64,000 nucleotides of DNA from Clostridium fungisolvens (GCF_014193895.1 NZ_BLZR01000001.1:1550001-1614000); one strand, 5' to 3'. Counted from the stretch's first letter, positions 52,961 through 62,236 are shown. Notes: generated by a model from the sequence alone, not told the origin. Program-made: numbers and translations.

Positions 52961-53977
52961 ATGAGAAACTTTAAAAAGCCTTTAATTTTTATTTCTTCCT
53001 TTATATTAATAGTTCTTATTGCTATAACATTTTTCTACATAAAATATTTAAGAGCTATAAATGACCCTCTCCAAGGAAAGGGAAGTACAGTAAATGTAGT
53101 TGTAAAAGAAGGAGAAAGTCTATACGACGTTCTAGATCATTTAAATAGTGATAAGTCACTAAAGAGTTTATATGCAGCAAAATACTATATAAAGAAAAAC
53201 AACTTAGGTGGAGAGATTCAGCCAGGTACATATGACATTTTAATAGGAACTTCTCTTGACAAAATTATTAGTTTGCTAAAAGAAGGTGGACATAACATTA
53301 AAATAACAATTCCTGAAGGGTTGAATGTGGAGGAAATTGCAGCAAAGGTTGAGAAAAGTGGTCTTGTCACTAAAGACGAATTTTTAGCTGCAGTAAAAAA
53401 ATATCCATTACCTAAGTATGTAAAAGAAAATAAAGATAAAAGATATGAGCTTGAAGGATATTTATTCCCAGACACATATTTTTTCAAGAAGAGCGATAAG
53501 TCTGATGACATAATAATGGCAATGATTGCCAGATTCCAGCAAGTGATGAGTGAAGTTCAAAAGGAAACTAATAAATCAATATCAGATTCTGATTATGAGG
53601 ACATAATAAATAAGGCTTCAATGATTGAAAAAGAAGCTAGAGTGGATTCTGATAGACCTTTAATATCTTCAGTTATTGATAATAGATTAAAAAAGAATAT
53701 GCCTCTTCAATTAGATGCAACAATATTATATGCTATAGGACAACATAAAGATGTAGTAACCCTTAAGGATTTAGAAGTTAAGTCTCCTTATAATACGTAT
53801 AAAAGTAAAGGATTACCAGTAGGCCCAATCTGTAATCCAGGAAAGCAATCAATCTTAGCTGCGGTTAAACCGGAAGATACTAACTTCTTATACTACTTAC
53901 TGAAGAAAAATAATGAGCACTATTTTACTGCTGATTATAATGATTTTTTAAAGATGAAGAAAGAATTAGGATATTAA
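52961..53977 (+). CDS. mltG: Endolytic murein transglycosylase MltG
   Basis: A 338-residue membrane enzyme that cuts nascent peptidoglycan strands. One N-terminal TM (about 8-28), then a LysM-like/YceG domain: VVVKEGESLYDVLDHL, GYLFPDTYFF and the catalytic Glu in ASMIEKEARVDSDR. The C-terminus has SPYNTYKSKGLPVGPICNPG, near-invariant. In Bacillus its ortholog yrrL precedes yrrM-yrrO-udk, the same order as here. Confidence 0.94.
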   Translation: MRNFKKPLIFISSFILIVLIAITFFYIKYLRAINDPLQGKGSTVNVVVKEGESLYDVLDHLNSDKSLKSLYAAKYYIKKNNLGGEIQPGTYDILIGTSLDKIISLLKEGGHNIKITIPEGLNVEEIAAKVEKSGLVTKDEFLAAVKKYPLPKYVKENKDKRYELEGYLFPDTYFFKKSDKSDDIIMAMIARFQQVMSEVQKETNKSISDSDYEDIINKASMIEKEARVDSDRPLISSVIDNRLKKNMPLQLDATILYAIGQHKDVVTLKDLEVKSPYNTYKSKGLPVGPICNPGKQSILAAVKPEDTNFLYYLLKKNNEHYFTADYNDFLKMKKELGY

Positions 53978-54004
53978 TTATAACCAAATTAGTTGGAGGA
54001 AATT

Positions 54005-54649
54005 ATGAGTGGAATTACACATGACTACATGGAGGAATATCTTAGAGGTCTAATTGGAGACAGCGAAGGTGAACTATATGAGTTAGAAAAGTATGCAGAA
54101 GAAAATTCAGTCCCAATAGTACAAAAAGAAGCAGGTAAGTTTTTAGAGTTTATGGTTTCTATGAAAAAACCTAAAAAAATATTAGAACTAGGAACTGCTA
54201 TTGGGTACTCTGCCATCCTTATGAGTAAAGCTGCTAATGGAAATGCAAGTATAACATCAATAGAACGTGATGAAAATATGGTATCTATTGCAGAGAGTAA
54301 TATTTCAAAGTATAATTTTAGTGATAAAATTAAAGTTGTTAAAGGTGATTGTCTAGAAATATTAGAAGGTTTAGATGATAAGTTTGATCTGATTTTTATG
54401 GATGCTGGTAAAGGGCACTATAATCATTTTTTACCTCATTGTCTAAGACTGTTAGCTGAAGATGGAATCATAATATCAGACAATGTTCTTTTTAGAGGAA
54501 TGGTTGCTTCTAATGACTTGGTTATAAGAAGAAAAATAACGATAGTTAAAAGAATGAGAAAATATCTTGAAGAGATATCCAAAGATAAGAATTTAATCAC
54601 AACTATTATTCCTATGGGGGATGGAATAGCTGTGACAAAGAGGAGGTAA
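54005..54649 (+). CDS. trmR: tRNA 5-hydroxyuridine methyltransferase TrmR (YrrM)
   Basis: A 214-residue SAM-dependent O-methyltransferase. LELGTAIGYSAILM is the SAM-binding motif I, FDLIFMDAGKGHYNHFLPHC the metal-binding and catalytic segment. YrrM/TrmR methylates 5-hydroxyuridine at tRNA position 34 to 5-methoxyuridine. ATG at 54005 follows TTGGAGGAAATT; an upstream TTG overlaps the site. TrhP is encoded next, after five bases, which makes the hydroxylated substrate. Confidence 0.82.
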   Translation: MSGITHDYMEEYLRGLIGDSEGELYELEKYAEENSVPIVQKEAGKFLEFMVSMKKPKKILELGTAIGYSAILMSKAANGNASITSIERDENMVSIAESNISKYNFSDKIKVVKGDCLEILEGLDDKFDLIFMDAGKGHYNHFLPHCLRLLAEDGIIISDNVLFRGMVASNDLVIRRKITIVKRMRKYLEEISKDKNLITTIIPMGDGIAVTKRR

Positions 54650-54654
54650 AAATA

Positions 54655-55881
54655 ATGAGAAAACCAGAAATATTAGCTCCAGCAGGGAGTCTTGAAAAAT
54701 TAAAAACTGCTATTGATTTTGGAGCAGATGCTGTATATATAGGTGGAAGTAAGCTGAATCTAAGAGCTTTTGCTGATAATTTTACAAATGAACAAATAAG
54801 TGAAGGGGTAAAATATGCTCATGAAAGAGGAAAGAAAGTTTATGTAACAATGAATGTCTTCCCTCATAATGGTGATTTAGTAGGAATAGAGGAATATTTA
54901 AGAAATCTAAGAGATTTAGAAATTGATGCTATAATCGTTGCTGACCTTGCAATATTTGCTACAGCGAGAGAAGTAGTTCCTGATATGGAAATTCATATAA
55001 GTACCCAAGCTAACAATGTAAACTGGAGATCAGCAAAGTTCTGGTATGATCAAGGCGCAAAGAGAGTTGTACTTGCAAGAGAACTTTCTATAAAAGAAAT
55101 AGAAGATATAACTTCCAAAATACCAGAAGATTGTGATATAGAGGCTTTTGTTCATGGATCAATGTGTATGTCTTATTCAGGAAGATGCTTAATTTCAAAT
55201 TATATGACAGGAAGAGATTCTAATAGAGGTGCTTGTGCTCAACCATGTAGATACAAATATTATCTGGTTGAAGAAAAAAGACCTGGAGAATATTTCCCTG
55301 TATTTGAAGATGAAAAAGGTACATATATATTAAACTCTAAGGATTTGTGCATGATAGAACATATACCTGAGCTTGTAAAGAGTGGGATTTACTCCTTCAA
55401 GATAGAAGGAAGAATGAAGAGTTCTTATTATGTTGCAGCAGTGGTTAAAGCTTATAGGCAAGCTCTTGATGCATATTGGGCAGATCCTGAAAATTATGAA
55501 TTTAAAAAGGAATGGCTTGATACTGTTGTTAAGGTTAGTCATAGAAGTTATCACACAGGATTCTATTTTGGTGAGAAGAACAAGCAAGTATACGAAACTT
55601 CTTCATATGTAAGAGATTATGATATTGTTGGTGTAGTTAAGAGTTACGATAAAGAAACTAAGCTTGCAACGATAGAGCAAAAAAACAGAGTTTTTGAAGG
55701 TGATGTAGTTGAAGTTTTAAGACCTGAAGGCGATTCGTTTGAGGTAAGTTTATCAGACATGAAGGATCATTTAGGAAATAAGATTGAGGTTGCTCCAAGG
55801 GCGCAAATGATATTTACTATAAGTTCAGAAACAGAGCTTAGAGAAAATGATATGCTTATAAAGAGTAAGGGGGACAACTAA
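54655..55881 (+). CDS. trhP: U32-family tRNA hydroxylation protein TrhP-like
   Basis: A 408-residue U32 peptidase family protein. MCMSYSGRCLISNYMTGRDSNRGACAQPCR holds four cysteines that bind an Fe-S cluster. VKVSHRSYHTGFYFG and the C-terminal domain match YrrO/TrhP2, which is needed to hydroxylate U34 of tRNA. It is not a protease as the family name suggests. In Bacillus two proteins TrhP1 and TrhP2 (YrrN, YrrO) are adjacent; here one is seen, and whether it works alone is not certain. It overlaps udk by one base. Confidence 0.8.
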   Translation: MRKPEILAPAGSLEKLKTAIDFGADAVYIGGSKLNLRAFADNFTNEQISEGVKYAHERGKKVYVTMNVFPHNGDLVGIEEYLRNLRDLEIDAIIVADLAIFATAREVVPDMEIHISTQANNVNWRSAKFWYDQGAKRVVLARELSIKEIEDITSKIPEDCDIEAFVHGSMCMSYSGRCLISNYMTGRDSNRGACAQPCRYKYYLVEEKRPGEYFPVFEDEKGTYILNSKDLCMIEHIPELVKSGIYSFKIEGRMKSSYYVAAVVKAYRQALDAYWADPENYEFKKEWLDTVVKVSHRSYHTGFYFGEKNKQVYETSSYVRDYDIVGVVKSYDKETKLATIEQKNRVFEGDVVEVLRPEGDSFEVSLSDMKDHLGNKIEVAPRAQMIFTISSETELRENDMLIKSKGDN

Positions 55882-56501
55882 TGTCAAAACCGATTTTGAT
55901 AGGAATTACCGGAGGAACTGGTTCGGGGAAAAGTACTATTGCTAAAGAAATATATAACAAGTTTGATCAAACTTGTATTGCAATGATAGAACAAGACTCA
56001 TATTATAAGGATCAAAGTTATCTTTCTATGGAAGATAGACAAAAAACTAACTATGATCATCCGGATGCTTTTGATAATTCTTTATTAGTTGAACATTTAA
56101 AAGCTTTAGTAGAAGGAAAGAGTATAGAGAAACCTAAATATGATTTCTCAATTCACAATAGAGTATCGGAAACTACTACTGTGGACTCAAAAGATATAAT
56201 AATTGTCGAAGGAATATTAGTTTTAGAAGATAGTAGAATAAGAGATCTTTTAGACATTAAAATATATGTAGATACTGATTCGGATGTTAGGATAATACGT
56301 AGATTACAAAGGGATATAACTGAAAGAAAGAGAACAGTGGAATCAGTTATAAACCAATATCTAAGTGTAGTAAGACCTATGCATTTACAATTTACTGAAC
56401 CTACAAAAAGATATGCTGACCTGATAATTCCAGAAGGTGGACATAATAAGGTAGCAATAGATATAATGGTAGCAAAAATTAAGCAAATTCTACTTGAATA
56501 G
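55881..56501 (+). CDS. udk: Uridine kinase
   Basis: A 206-residue enzyme that phosphorylates uridine and cytidine with ATP or GTP. Walker A GGTGSGKST, the substrate segment YDHPDAFDNSLL, and RLQRDITERKRTVESVINQY with IPEGGHNKVAIDIM are characteristic. It shares one base with the trhP stop codon and is the last gene of the mltG-trmR-trhP-udk unit. Salvage of pyrimidine nucleosides has no evident functional link to the tRNA genes. Confidence 0.95.
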   Translation: MSKPILIGITGGTGSGKSTIAKEIYNKFDQTCIAMIEQDSYYKDQSYLSMEDRQKTNYDHPDAFDNSLLVEHLKALVEGKSIEKPKYDFSIHNRVSETTTVDSKDIIIVEGILVLEDSRIRDLLDIKIYVDTDSDVRIIRRLQRDITERKRTVESVINQYLSVVRPMHLQFTEPTKRYADLIIPEGGHNKVAIDIMVAKIKQILLE

Positions 56502-56524
56502 AATTTTCAAACAATAACATGAAT

Positions 56525-56569
56525 AAAACACCCCTCTAAAGGCTAGAATTCAGCAAGAGGGGTGTTTTT
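56525..56569 (+). terminator. udk terminator that contains the PBP ribosome binding site
   Basis: AAAACACCCCTCT (56525-56537) pairs perfectly with AGAGGGGTGTTTT (56556-56568). The next bases are T then the ATG of the PBP gene. The right arm AGAGGGGTG is also the only Shine-Dalgarno for that gene, so it is hidden when the hairpin forms. Confidence 0.8.
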
Positions 56570-58198
56570 ATGTTAACGAAGAAAAGATTTATTATAATAG
56601 CTGATTTTGTAATAGCTTCATTTATTGTATTGATATTTAGATTGTTCTATGTAGGCAATGAATATAATCCTAGTGCTATAGAAAAAGAATATAGTCATAA
56701 TGTACAAGTAGATACTACAGCCGATAACAAATATGCATTGGTTGACGATAACAATAAAGACTTGCTTTCGTATAATAAAAAATATGTTGTAGTTATAGAT
56801 GCTATGGTTTTTAAATTAAATAGTACTGAAAATAATCTAAGAAATCTATTGGCATTAAGTTATATTATGAAAAATGAAGTGAAGGATTTCTCGTATAAAG
56901 ATATTTTAAAGACTACTGGAAAGATATATTATACTGTGAGTGAAGATAGTTACAATAAGATAAAAGAGCTTAAAACCATGAAGGGGCTTTATTGGTATAC
57001 ATCATCTAATGTGAATAGAACTGAAGCCTGGAAGATTGAGAATATACTTTCAGATGTAAACAAAACTGATGGAAAAGAATTAAAAGATGATGGAACTTTA
57101 GAACATTTAATATATGATTATACAAAGAATAATAAAATTCCATCAGTATATAATCAATTGAATAGTGATGGAACTTATTCTTTAAAGGATTATGCAGCAC
57201 CTACATCCAATGTAAATGTGAAGCTTACGTTAGATAAAAACTGGCAAGACAGCATAAGAACTGTTTTGAATAGTGATAAGTACAAGAATGTTCCTAATAT
57301 TGGTATTGCTCTTATAGAAGCTAAAACTGGCAAGGTGAAGGCTTTAGCTCAAAAGGATGAGTCGCAACCAAATATAACTATTGGAATACAGAATCAAAGT
57401 TTTGAGCCAGGATCAACCTTTAAGATCATAACAGAAGAGGCGGCTTATAATTACGGAGATTTAAGTAAAGATAATACTTTTCTATGCGATGGAAGGTATT
57501 GTTTTAAGGATGGTAAGAATTACGCACACGGAACCCTTAGCGCTCATGATGCTTTTCTAGAATCTTGTAATACTGTTTTTAGAAAAATTGGTTTTAAAGT
57601 AGGTTTTATACCTCTAGTAGATATGGCAAAAAAGCAAGGATTATTTTCTAAGGTACTTAATCTTCAATATGAAGGAAAAGGTGTTGAGCCCAAAGAAGAA
57701 AATGGTATAGGTAATGTTTCAATGGGTCAAACTCTGAATGTAACTCCACTTCAAATGGCTGCTGTTGTTGCAACTGCAGCAAATAATGGAACTTACAATA
57801 AGCCATATATCATAGATGAATTTGTTCAAAATGATGGAACAGTTGTTAAAAAGTTCACACCAGATGGTCAACAAGTAATTAAACCTGAGATAGCGAAAAC
57901 TGTTTTAGATGATATGAGAGGCGTAGTAACTGAAACAAAAGGTACTGGATATAATGCAAGGATAGATGGAATAGAAACCGGTGGTAAAACGGGTACTGCT
58001 GAAGGTGAAAACTCTAAAAACCACGGATGGTTTGCAGGCTATTTTAAATTAAACGGTGACTACTATTCATTGGTGGTTATGGTTCCATATATCAATCAAA
58101 ATAGTAGCATAGGTAAGAATGGTAATGCAACTGCGGCTCCTGTGTTCAAAGATATTGTTTTAAGCTTAGCTCAGAAAGATAAACAAAAGAGCAATTAA
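56570..58198 (+). CDS. Class B penicillin-binding protein, transpeptidase
   Basis: A 542-residue membrane-anchored transpeptidase with an N-terminal TM (about 6-23), a poorly conserved N-terminal domain (about 30-200) and a transpeptidase domain. The active-site S-x-x-K is in EPGSTFKIITEEAAY (Ser near 283), the S-C-N element in LESCNTVFRKIG, and KTGTAEG near 473. It cross-links peptidoglycan; its short N-terminal domain differs from classical PBP2 or FtsI. The gene follows udk with its ribosome binding site within the terminator stem. Confidence 0.88.
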   Translation: MLTKKRFIIIADFVIASFIVLIFRLFYVGNEYNPSAIEKEYSHNVQVDTTADNKYALVDDNNKDLLSYNKKYVVVIDAMVFKLNSTENNLRNLLALSYIMKNEVKDFSYKDILKTTGKIYYTVSEDSYNKIKELKTMKGLYWYTSSNVNRTEAWKIENILSDVNKTDGKELKDDGTLEHLIYDYTKNNKIPSVYNQLNSDGTYSLKDYAAPTSNVNVKLTLDKNWQDSIRTVLNSDKYKNVPNIGIALIEAKTGKVKALAQKDESQPNITIGIQNQSFEPGSTFKIITEEAAYNYGDLSKDNTFLCDGRYCFKDGKNYAHGTLSAHDAFLESCNTVFRKIGFKVGFIPLVDMAKKQGLFSKVLNLQYEGKGVEPKEENGIGNVSMGQTLNVTPLQMAAVVATAANNGTYNKPYIIDEFVQNDGTVVKKFTPDGQQVIKPEIAKTVLDDMRGVVTETKGTGYNARIDGIETGGKTGTAEGENSKNHGWFAGYFKLNGDYYSLVVMVPYINQNSSIGKNGNATAAPVFKDIVLSLAQKDKQKSN

Positions 58199-58216
58199 TG
58201 TTATAATAAGATTATC

Positions 58217-58246
58217 AAAACACTAAGAAACTCGCTTAGTGTTTTT
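58217..58246 (+). terminator. PBP gene terminator
   Basis: AAAACACTAAG (58217-58227) pairs perfectly with CTTAGTGTTTT (58235-58245), followed by T residues. Confidence 0.86.
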
Positions 58247-58280
58247 CTTTTCTTTTGTTTACAATTTTATACATTGATGA

Positions 58281-58297
58281 TTACGGTGCTTACGGTG
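58281..58297 (+). promoter_or_regulatory. Tandem 8-base repeats upstream of AraC-type gene
   Basis: TTACGGTG occurs at 58281-58288 and again at 58290-58297. Tandem sites of this kind suit a dimeric or AraC-type activator. The adjacent araC gene is the obvious candidate binder, but this is a guess from position. Confidence 0.35.
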
Positions 58298-58419
58298 TAA
58301 AATTTAGATGAAAGGAATTTTTATTTAGTTTAAATATAAATAGAACATAAATTCCATTGATAACTTATATATAAAACAAAGGATAACTTTTCAGTTGATT
58401 TTTAAGGAGTAGATTTTTT

Positions 58420-60498
58420 ATGAGAAAAGAATATATTGATTTCTCAACAGGTATACCGGTTAGTGTGGATTTTGTAACTGTAGAGGAATATCCGCTTCAT
58501 TGGCATAATTATATTGAAATACTATACGTAGTTAAGGGAAGCGTATTTGTAAACATAAATGCAGGAACTTATGAACTTATAGAAAATGAAATAGAGATAA
58601 TTAATGTTGATGAAGCACACCGTATTTTTTCAAAGGATAAAGATAATAAAGTACTTATATTTCACATAGATCCTTACTTTTTTGAAAAATATTATAATGA
58701 TATAAAAAATATGTTTTTCTACACAAATTCAAGTGAAGAAGGTGCACAGGAAAACGAAGACTATGATGAACTTAGGACTTTTTTAAGTATAGTGCTTTGT
58801 GAGTTAGTTCAAAGAAGTGACAACTATGATGAAGAAATAGAAAATACATTAGTAGAACTTTTATATCATCTTATAAACAATTTTCACTATCTCATGCATG
58901 AACAGGAAGAGCTTAGAGAAAATGATGAGCAGTTAGATAGGTATCATAGAATATCTAAATATATCTATAATAATTATAATAACAATATAACCTTACAGGA
59001 TATTGCTGATAAAGAGTTTTTGAGTACTCACTATCTGTCTCATGAGATAAAGTATTCAACAGGATATAGCTTTACTGAACTCATTAATCTGACAAGAGTA
59101 GAGGAATCTGTTAAGCTTTTGTTGGATACTGATAAGCCTATCTCTGAGATATCTGAAGAAGTTGGATTTTCACATACGAGATACTATAACAAAAACTTTA
59201 AGTTTTATTATAAAACCACACCTTTAAATTATAGAAAAAAATATAAGGTGGACGAAGAAACCTTAGAAAAAAGTAAAAAGATAAAATATTATGATTTAAA
59301 AGATGCAATAGACTTCGTTATGTATTATCTTGAAGATTATGATAGATTTAATTTTGAGGACAAGATAAACAAGATTAATATAGATGTTAGTGAGGAAATT
59401 GGTCCTTTTGAAAAAAGTTTTAAAGATATAATAAATGTAGGGAATGCCTTTGAATTACTGTTAGAAGATAATAAAGATATTTTAGAGGAAATTCAATATG
59501 AAATCGGATTTGAATATGCAAGGCTTCTAAATGTATTTTCTTCAGATATGGGAATATTTCCAAAGGTTAAGTTTTATAATTGGAGCAGAACAGAAACAGT
59601 ATTAGAATATCTAGATACAATAGGTATTAAACCTTTAATAGTGCTGGATGATAAGGATGTAACTCAGGAAGAATTCTTAGATGTATTGAAATCATTTTTT
59701 GATTTCTTCTCTAAGCTTGAGGGATTAAATATTAATGACTTTGTGTTCCAATTTACCCAAAACACATTGGACGACAATATAAAAGAAGCTAGAGTAATCA
59801 TAGAAGAATTTGAACTTCAAATAATTGAAGATAAATTTAATGATGAGTTAAGTGTAGACCCGATTTATGATACTTCATATATGCTGCCTTTTATAATCCA
59901 AAATCAGTTGAATAAGGATAGTAAACAAAATGCTCTTAGAGCCTTTGATGTTTTAGACAATCAACCTTATTTAACCAATGAAGTTTTTTTTGGGTATCCA
60001 GGTATGGTAAATGATAAAGGTATAAGAAAAGCCTCTTTTTACTCATACTATCTTTTGAATAAGCTAGGTGATACTATAGTGGCAAAAGATAATGGGTATA
60101 TAGTTACAAAAAAAGAAGGAGAATATCAAATACTTCTATATAGCTATAATGAAGAAATAATAAACCTCATTCAATTGAAGAAATATTCAAAGCTTAGAGG
60201 CTTAAAGAATTCCACAGAAAAGAAATTTTCATTAAATATTATGAAAATCCCAACTTCAGCTAGAGTTACATCCTATCTTATAGATGAAGAAGTGGGATCA
60301 TCATATAATTATTGGCTTGATATGGGAAAGCCAGTACGATTAAATAAAGAAGAAAAAGAAATACTTTTAAAGGCATCTTTTCCGAAAGTAGAGTTTAAAT
60401 TTGCTAAAAAAAGTGCTGTTTTGAACTTACAAGCTAAGTTAGAAGGCTATGGAGCAGTGTTAATAATAATAAAAGAAGTACAAAAACACCTTAAGTAA
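58420..60498 (+). CDS. AraC-type regulator with cupin and GH39-like domains
   Basis: A 692-residue regulator. The N-terminal cupin (about 15-115; PLHWHNYIEILYVVKGSV) binds a ligand. The AraC DNA-binding domain (about 185-285) has ITLQDIADKEFLSTHYLSHEI and ISEISEEVGFSHTRYYNKNFK. The C-terminal 400 residues resemble the glycoside-hydrolase 39 / beta-xylosidase-like region seen in some clostridial AraC proteins, probably for sugar sensing since an intact catalytic pair was not recognised. Its stop codon (60496-60498) lies inside the terminator stem. The target genes are not in the window. Confidence 0.82.
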   Translation: MRKEYIDFSTGIPVSVDFVTVEEYPLHWHNYIEILYVVKGSVFVNINAGTYELIENEIEIINVDEAHRIFSKDKDNKVLIFHIDPYFFEKYYNDIKNMFFYTNSSEEGAQENEDYDELRTFLSIVLCELVQRSDNYDEEIENTLVELLYHLINNFHYLMHEQEELRENDEQLDRYHRISKYIYNNYNNNITLQDIADKEFLSTHYLSHEIKYSTGYSFTELINLTRVEESVKLLLDTDKPISEISEEVGFSHTRYYNKNFKFYYKTTPLNYRKKYKVDEETLEKSKKIKYYDLKDAIDFVMYYLEDYDRFNFEDKINKINIDVSEEIGPFEKSFKDIINVGNAFELLLEDNKDILEEIQYEIGFEYARLLNVFSSDMGIFPKVKFYNWSRTETVLEYLDTIGIKPLIVLDDKDVTQEEFLDVLKSFFDFFSKLEGLNINDFVFQFTQNTLDDNIKEARVIIEEFELQIIEDKFNDELSVDPIYDTSYMLPFIIQNQLNKDSKQNALRAFDVLDNQPYLTNEVFFGYPGMVNDKGIRKASFYSYYLLNKLGDTIVAKDNGYIVTKKEGEYQILLYSYNEEIINLIQLKKYSKLRGLKNSTEKKFSLNIMKIPTSARVTSYLIDEEVGSSYNYWLDMGKPVRLNKEEKEILLKASFPKVEFKFAKKSAVLNLQAKLEGYGAVLIIIKEVQKHLK

Positions 60499-60507
60499 GG
60501 TGTTTTT
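60482..60507 (+). terminator. Terminator overlapping the end of the AraC gene
   Basis: AAACACCTTA (60484-60493) pairs with TAAGGTGTTT (60496-60505), followed by TT. The TAA stop codon forms the start of the right arm. Confidence 0.83.
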
Positions 60508-60635
60508 CTGCTTTTTATAGAAATATATGATTTTTTTATAAAACCATAAAAGTACCTTTTAGTAAGCAGTTAAGTGAGTTAAAGATTTTCTTTAATTAGA
60601 TTATAATTCTAGTATAGAGAAAAAGAGGTGAATCC

Positions 60636-62027
60636 ATTGGGATAAATGATAAAATCTATAATGATGGAAAAGTAAGCAAGGTACTTCTAAAATTTGCAAT
60701 ACCAGCGATTATATCACTTTTAGTATTAGAATTATATAATATGGTTGATACTGTATTCGTAGGTAGGTATGTGGGAGCTGATGCCATAGGAGGGCTTACA
60801 ATAGCTTTTCCAATACAAAGGCTTATGATAGCTATAGGAATGTTAATATCTATAGGAGCTTCAACTTCTGTATCAAGATATCTAGGTGAGAAAAATATTG
60901 AGCATTTAAAGCAAACTATTATTAATGCCATTATGTTAACGATTGTATCTCTTACAGTAGTGATTCTTATAATATTTTTATTTAAGAAAAGCATAATAAC
61001 TGCACTAGGAGCCAGTGTAAATACCTTTAGCTTCGCAGAACAATATATAACTATAATATTAATAGGTGGAATCTTTCAGTGTCTTTCAACTGTAATTTGC
61101 TATATGATGAATGCTCTTGGAAACACAAGAGTAACTCTGTACTCTAATATCATTGGATCTATTTTCAATATCGCAATAAACTATATTTTAGTGGTATTAA
61201 TGAATTATGGTGTAAGAGGTGCAGCAATAGCAACAGTTGTCTCGCAAATACTTGCTTTTATCTTTGCTATAAGTAGATTTAGGATTGTAAAAAAGAATTT
61301 TGAAATAAGTTTTTCGTTTAAATATATTAGAACTGTGATAGAAAAAGAATTTGTATTTAATATAATTACAATAGGATTTTCTACTTTTATAATCGAGATA
61401 TCTGATGCGGTTGTTTCGGTTATTCTTAACAATATACTAGTATCTCATGGAGGAGATAGTGCGATTATAATAGTTGGGGTAATAACTAAGGTTTCTATGT
61501 TTATGTTTATTACTATAATAGGAATAAGTTCATCAATGCAGCCAATAGTAGCCTATAACTATGGTCGTAGAAACTATACAAAAATGAAGGAAGCTTTAAA
61601 GATAGCTATAATAGCTGTGTCAGGAGCTTCAATGACGTTCTGGATTATATTAATGACTTTCTCGAACTCAATTATTGGTTTCTTCTTAAGAGATGCGGAA
61701 ATATTAAAGAATGCAGTACTTGCTTTTAGAATATGTATATCAATAATACCGGTAATAGGAATTTACTATATATGTATATATTATTATCAAGCAATAGATG
61801 AAGCAAAGACATCATTTTTACTTTCGATATATAGACAACTAGTTATTTTTATACCTGTATCAATATTATTTGTTCAATTGTTTGGGATAGTAGGCGCTTG
61901 GATTGCTTATCCTGTATCAGATATTATTTCTGCTATTACATCTATACACTTTATTAAGCAAGCAACAGGAGAAAGTGATAAGCATCTATTTGCTACTAAT
62001 AATGTCATCATAAATTTAAAAAAGTAG
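60636..62027 (+). CDS. MATE-family multidrug transporter, no standard start codon
   Basis: A MATE-type cation/drug antiporter with about 12 hydrophobic segments. The conserved N-terminus (KVLLKFAIPAIISLLVLELY then NMVDTVFVGRYVG) is encoded upstream of the first in-frame ATG at 60741, which would remove the first membrane segment. GAGGTG at 60625-60630 is well placed for ATT at 60636 (product 463 residues, normal length). The alternative is a TTG at 60637 in another frame, joined if one G is missing from the run 60639-60641. AraC and MATE genes are otherwise normally spaced. Confidence 0.82.
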   Translation: MGINDKIYNDGKVSKVLLKFAIPAIISLLVLELYNMVDTVFVGRYVGADAIGGLTIAFPIQRLMIAIGMLISIGASTSVSRYLGEKNIEHLKQTIINAIMLTIVSLTVVILIIFLFKKSIITALGASVNTFSFAEQYITIILIGGIFQCLSTVICYMMNALGNTRVTLYSNIIGSIFNIAINYILVVLMNYGVRGAAIATVVSQILAFIFAISRFRIVKKNFEISFSFKYIRTVIEKEFVFNIITIGFSTFIIEISDAVVSVILNNILVSHGGDSAIIIVGVITKVSMFMFITIIGISSSMQPIVAYNYGRRNYTKMKEALKIAIIAVSGASMTFWIILMTFSNSIIGFFLRDAEILKNAVLAFRICISIIPVIGIYYICIYYYQAIDEAKTSFLLSIYRQLVIFIPVSILFVQLFGIVGAWIAYPVSDIISAITSIHFIKQATGESDKHLFATNNVIINLKK

Positions 62028-62051
62028 TATTAAGAATTATTATAAAAACCT

Positions 62052-62088
62052 AAAGAAACAAGTTGATTTTGAAGCTTGTTTCTTTTTT
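62052..62088 (+). terminator. MATE gene terminator
   Basis: AAAGAAACAAG (62052-62062) pairs perfectly with CTTGTTTCTTT (62075-62085), followed by T residues. Confidence 0.88.
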
Positions 62089-62159
62089 GTTGCAACGAGA
62101 GAATTATTATTTCATGGGTTTATAGGAATAAATAAGAGAGTGGGGTATTCTCTGGAAAT

Positions 62160-62180
62160 AAGTCGCTTCAGCGATTTTTT
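62160..62180 (+). terminator. Second hairpin with T tract before sigK
   Basis: AAGTCGCT (62160-62167) pairs with AGCGATTT (62170-62177) around TC, followed by T residues. On the reverse strand it nearly matches the alaS-leader hairpin at 44153-44174. It may be a second terminator that keeps upstream transcription out of sigK. Confidence 0.6.
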
Positions 62181-62236
62181 CATTTAGAACTAATTAATTA
62201 ATTATTCATAAAACAAAATATTATATCTAATAGGAA

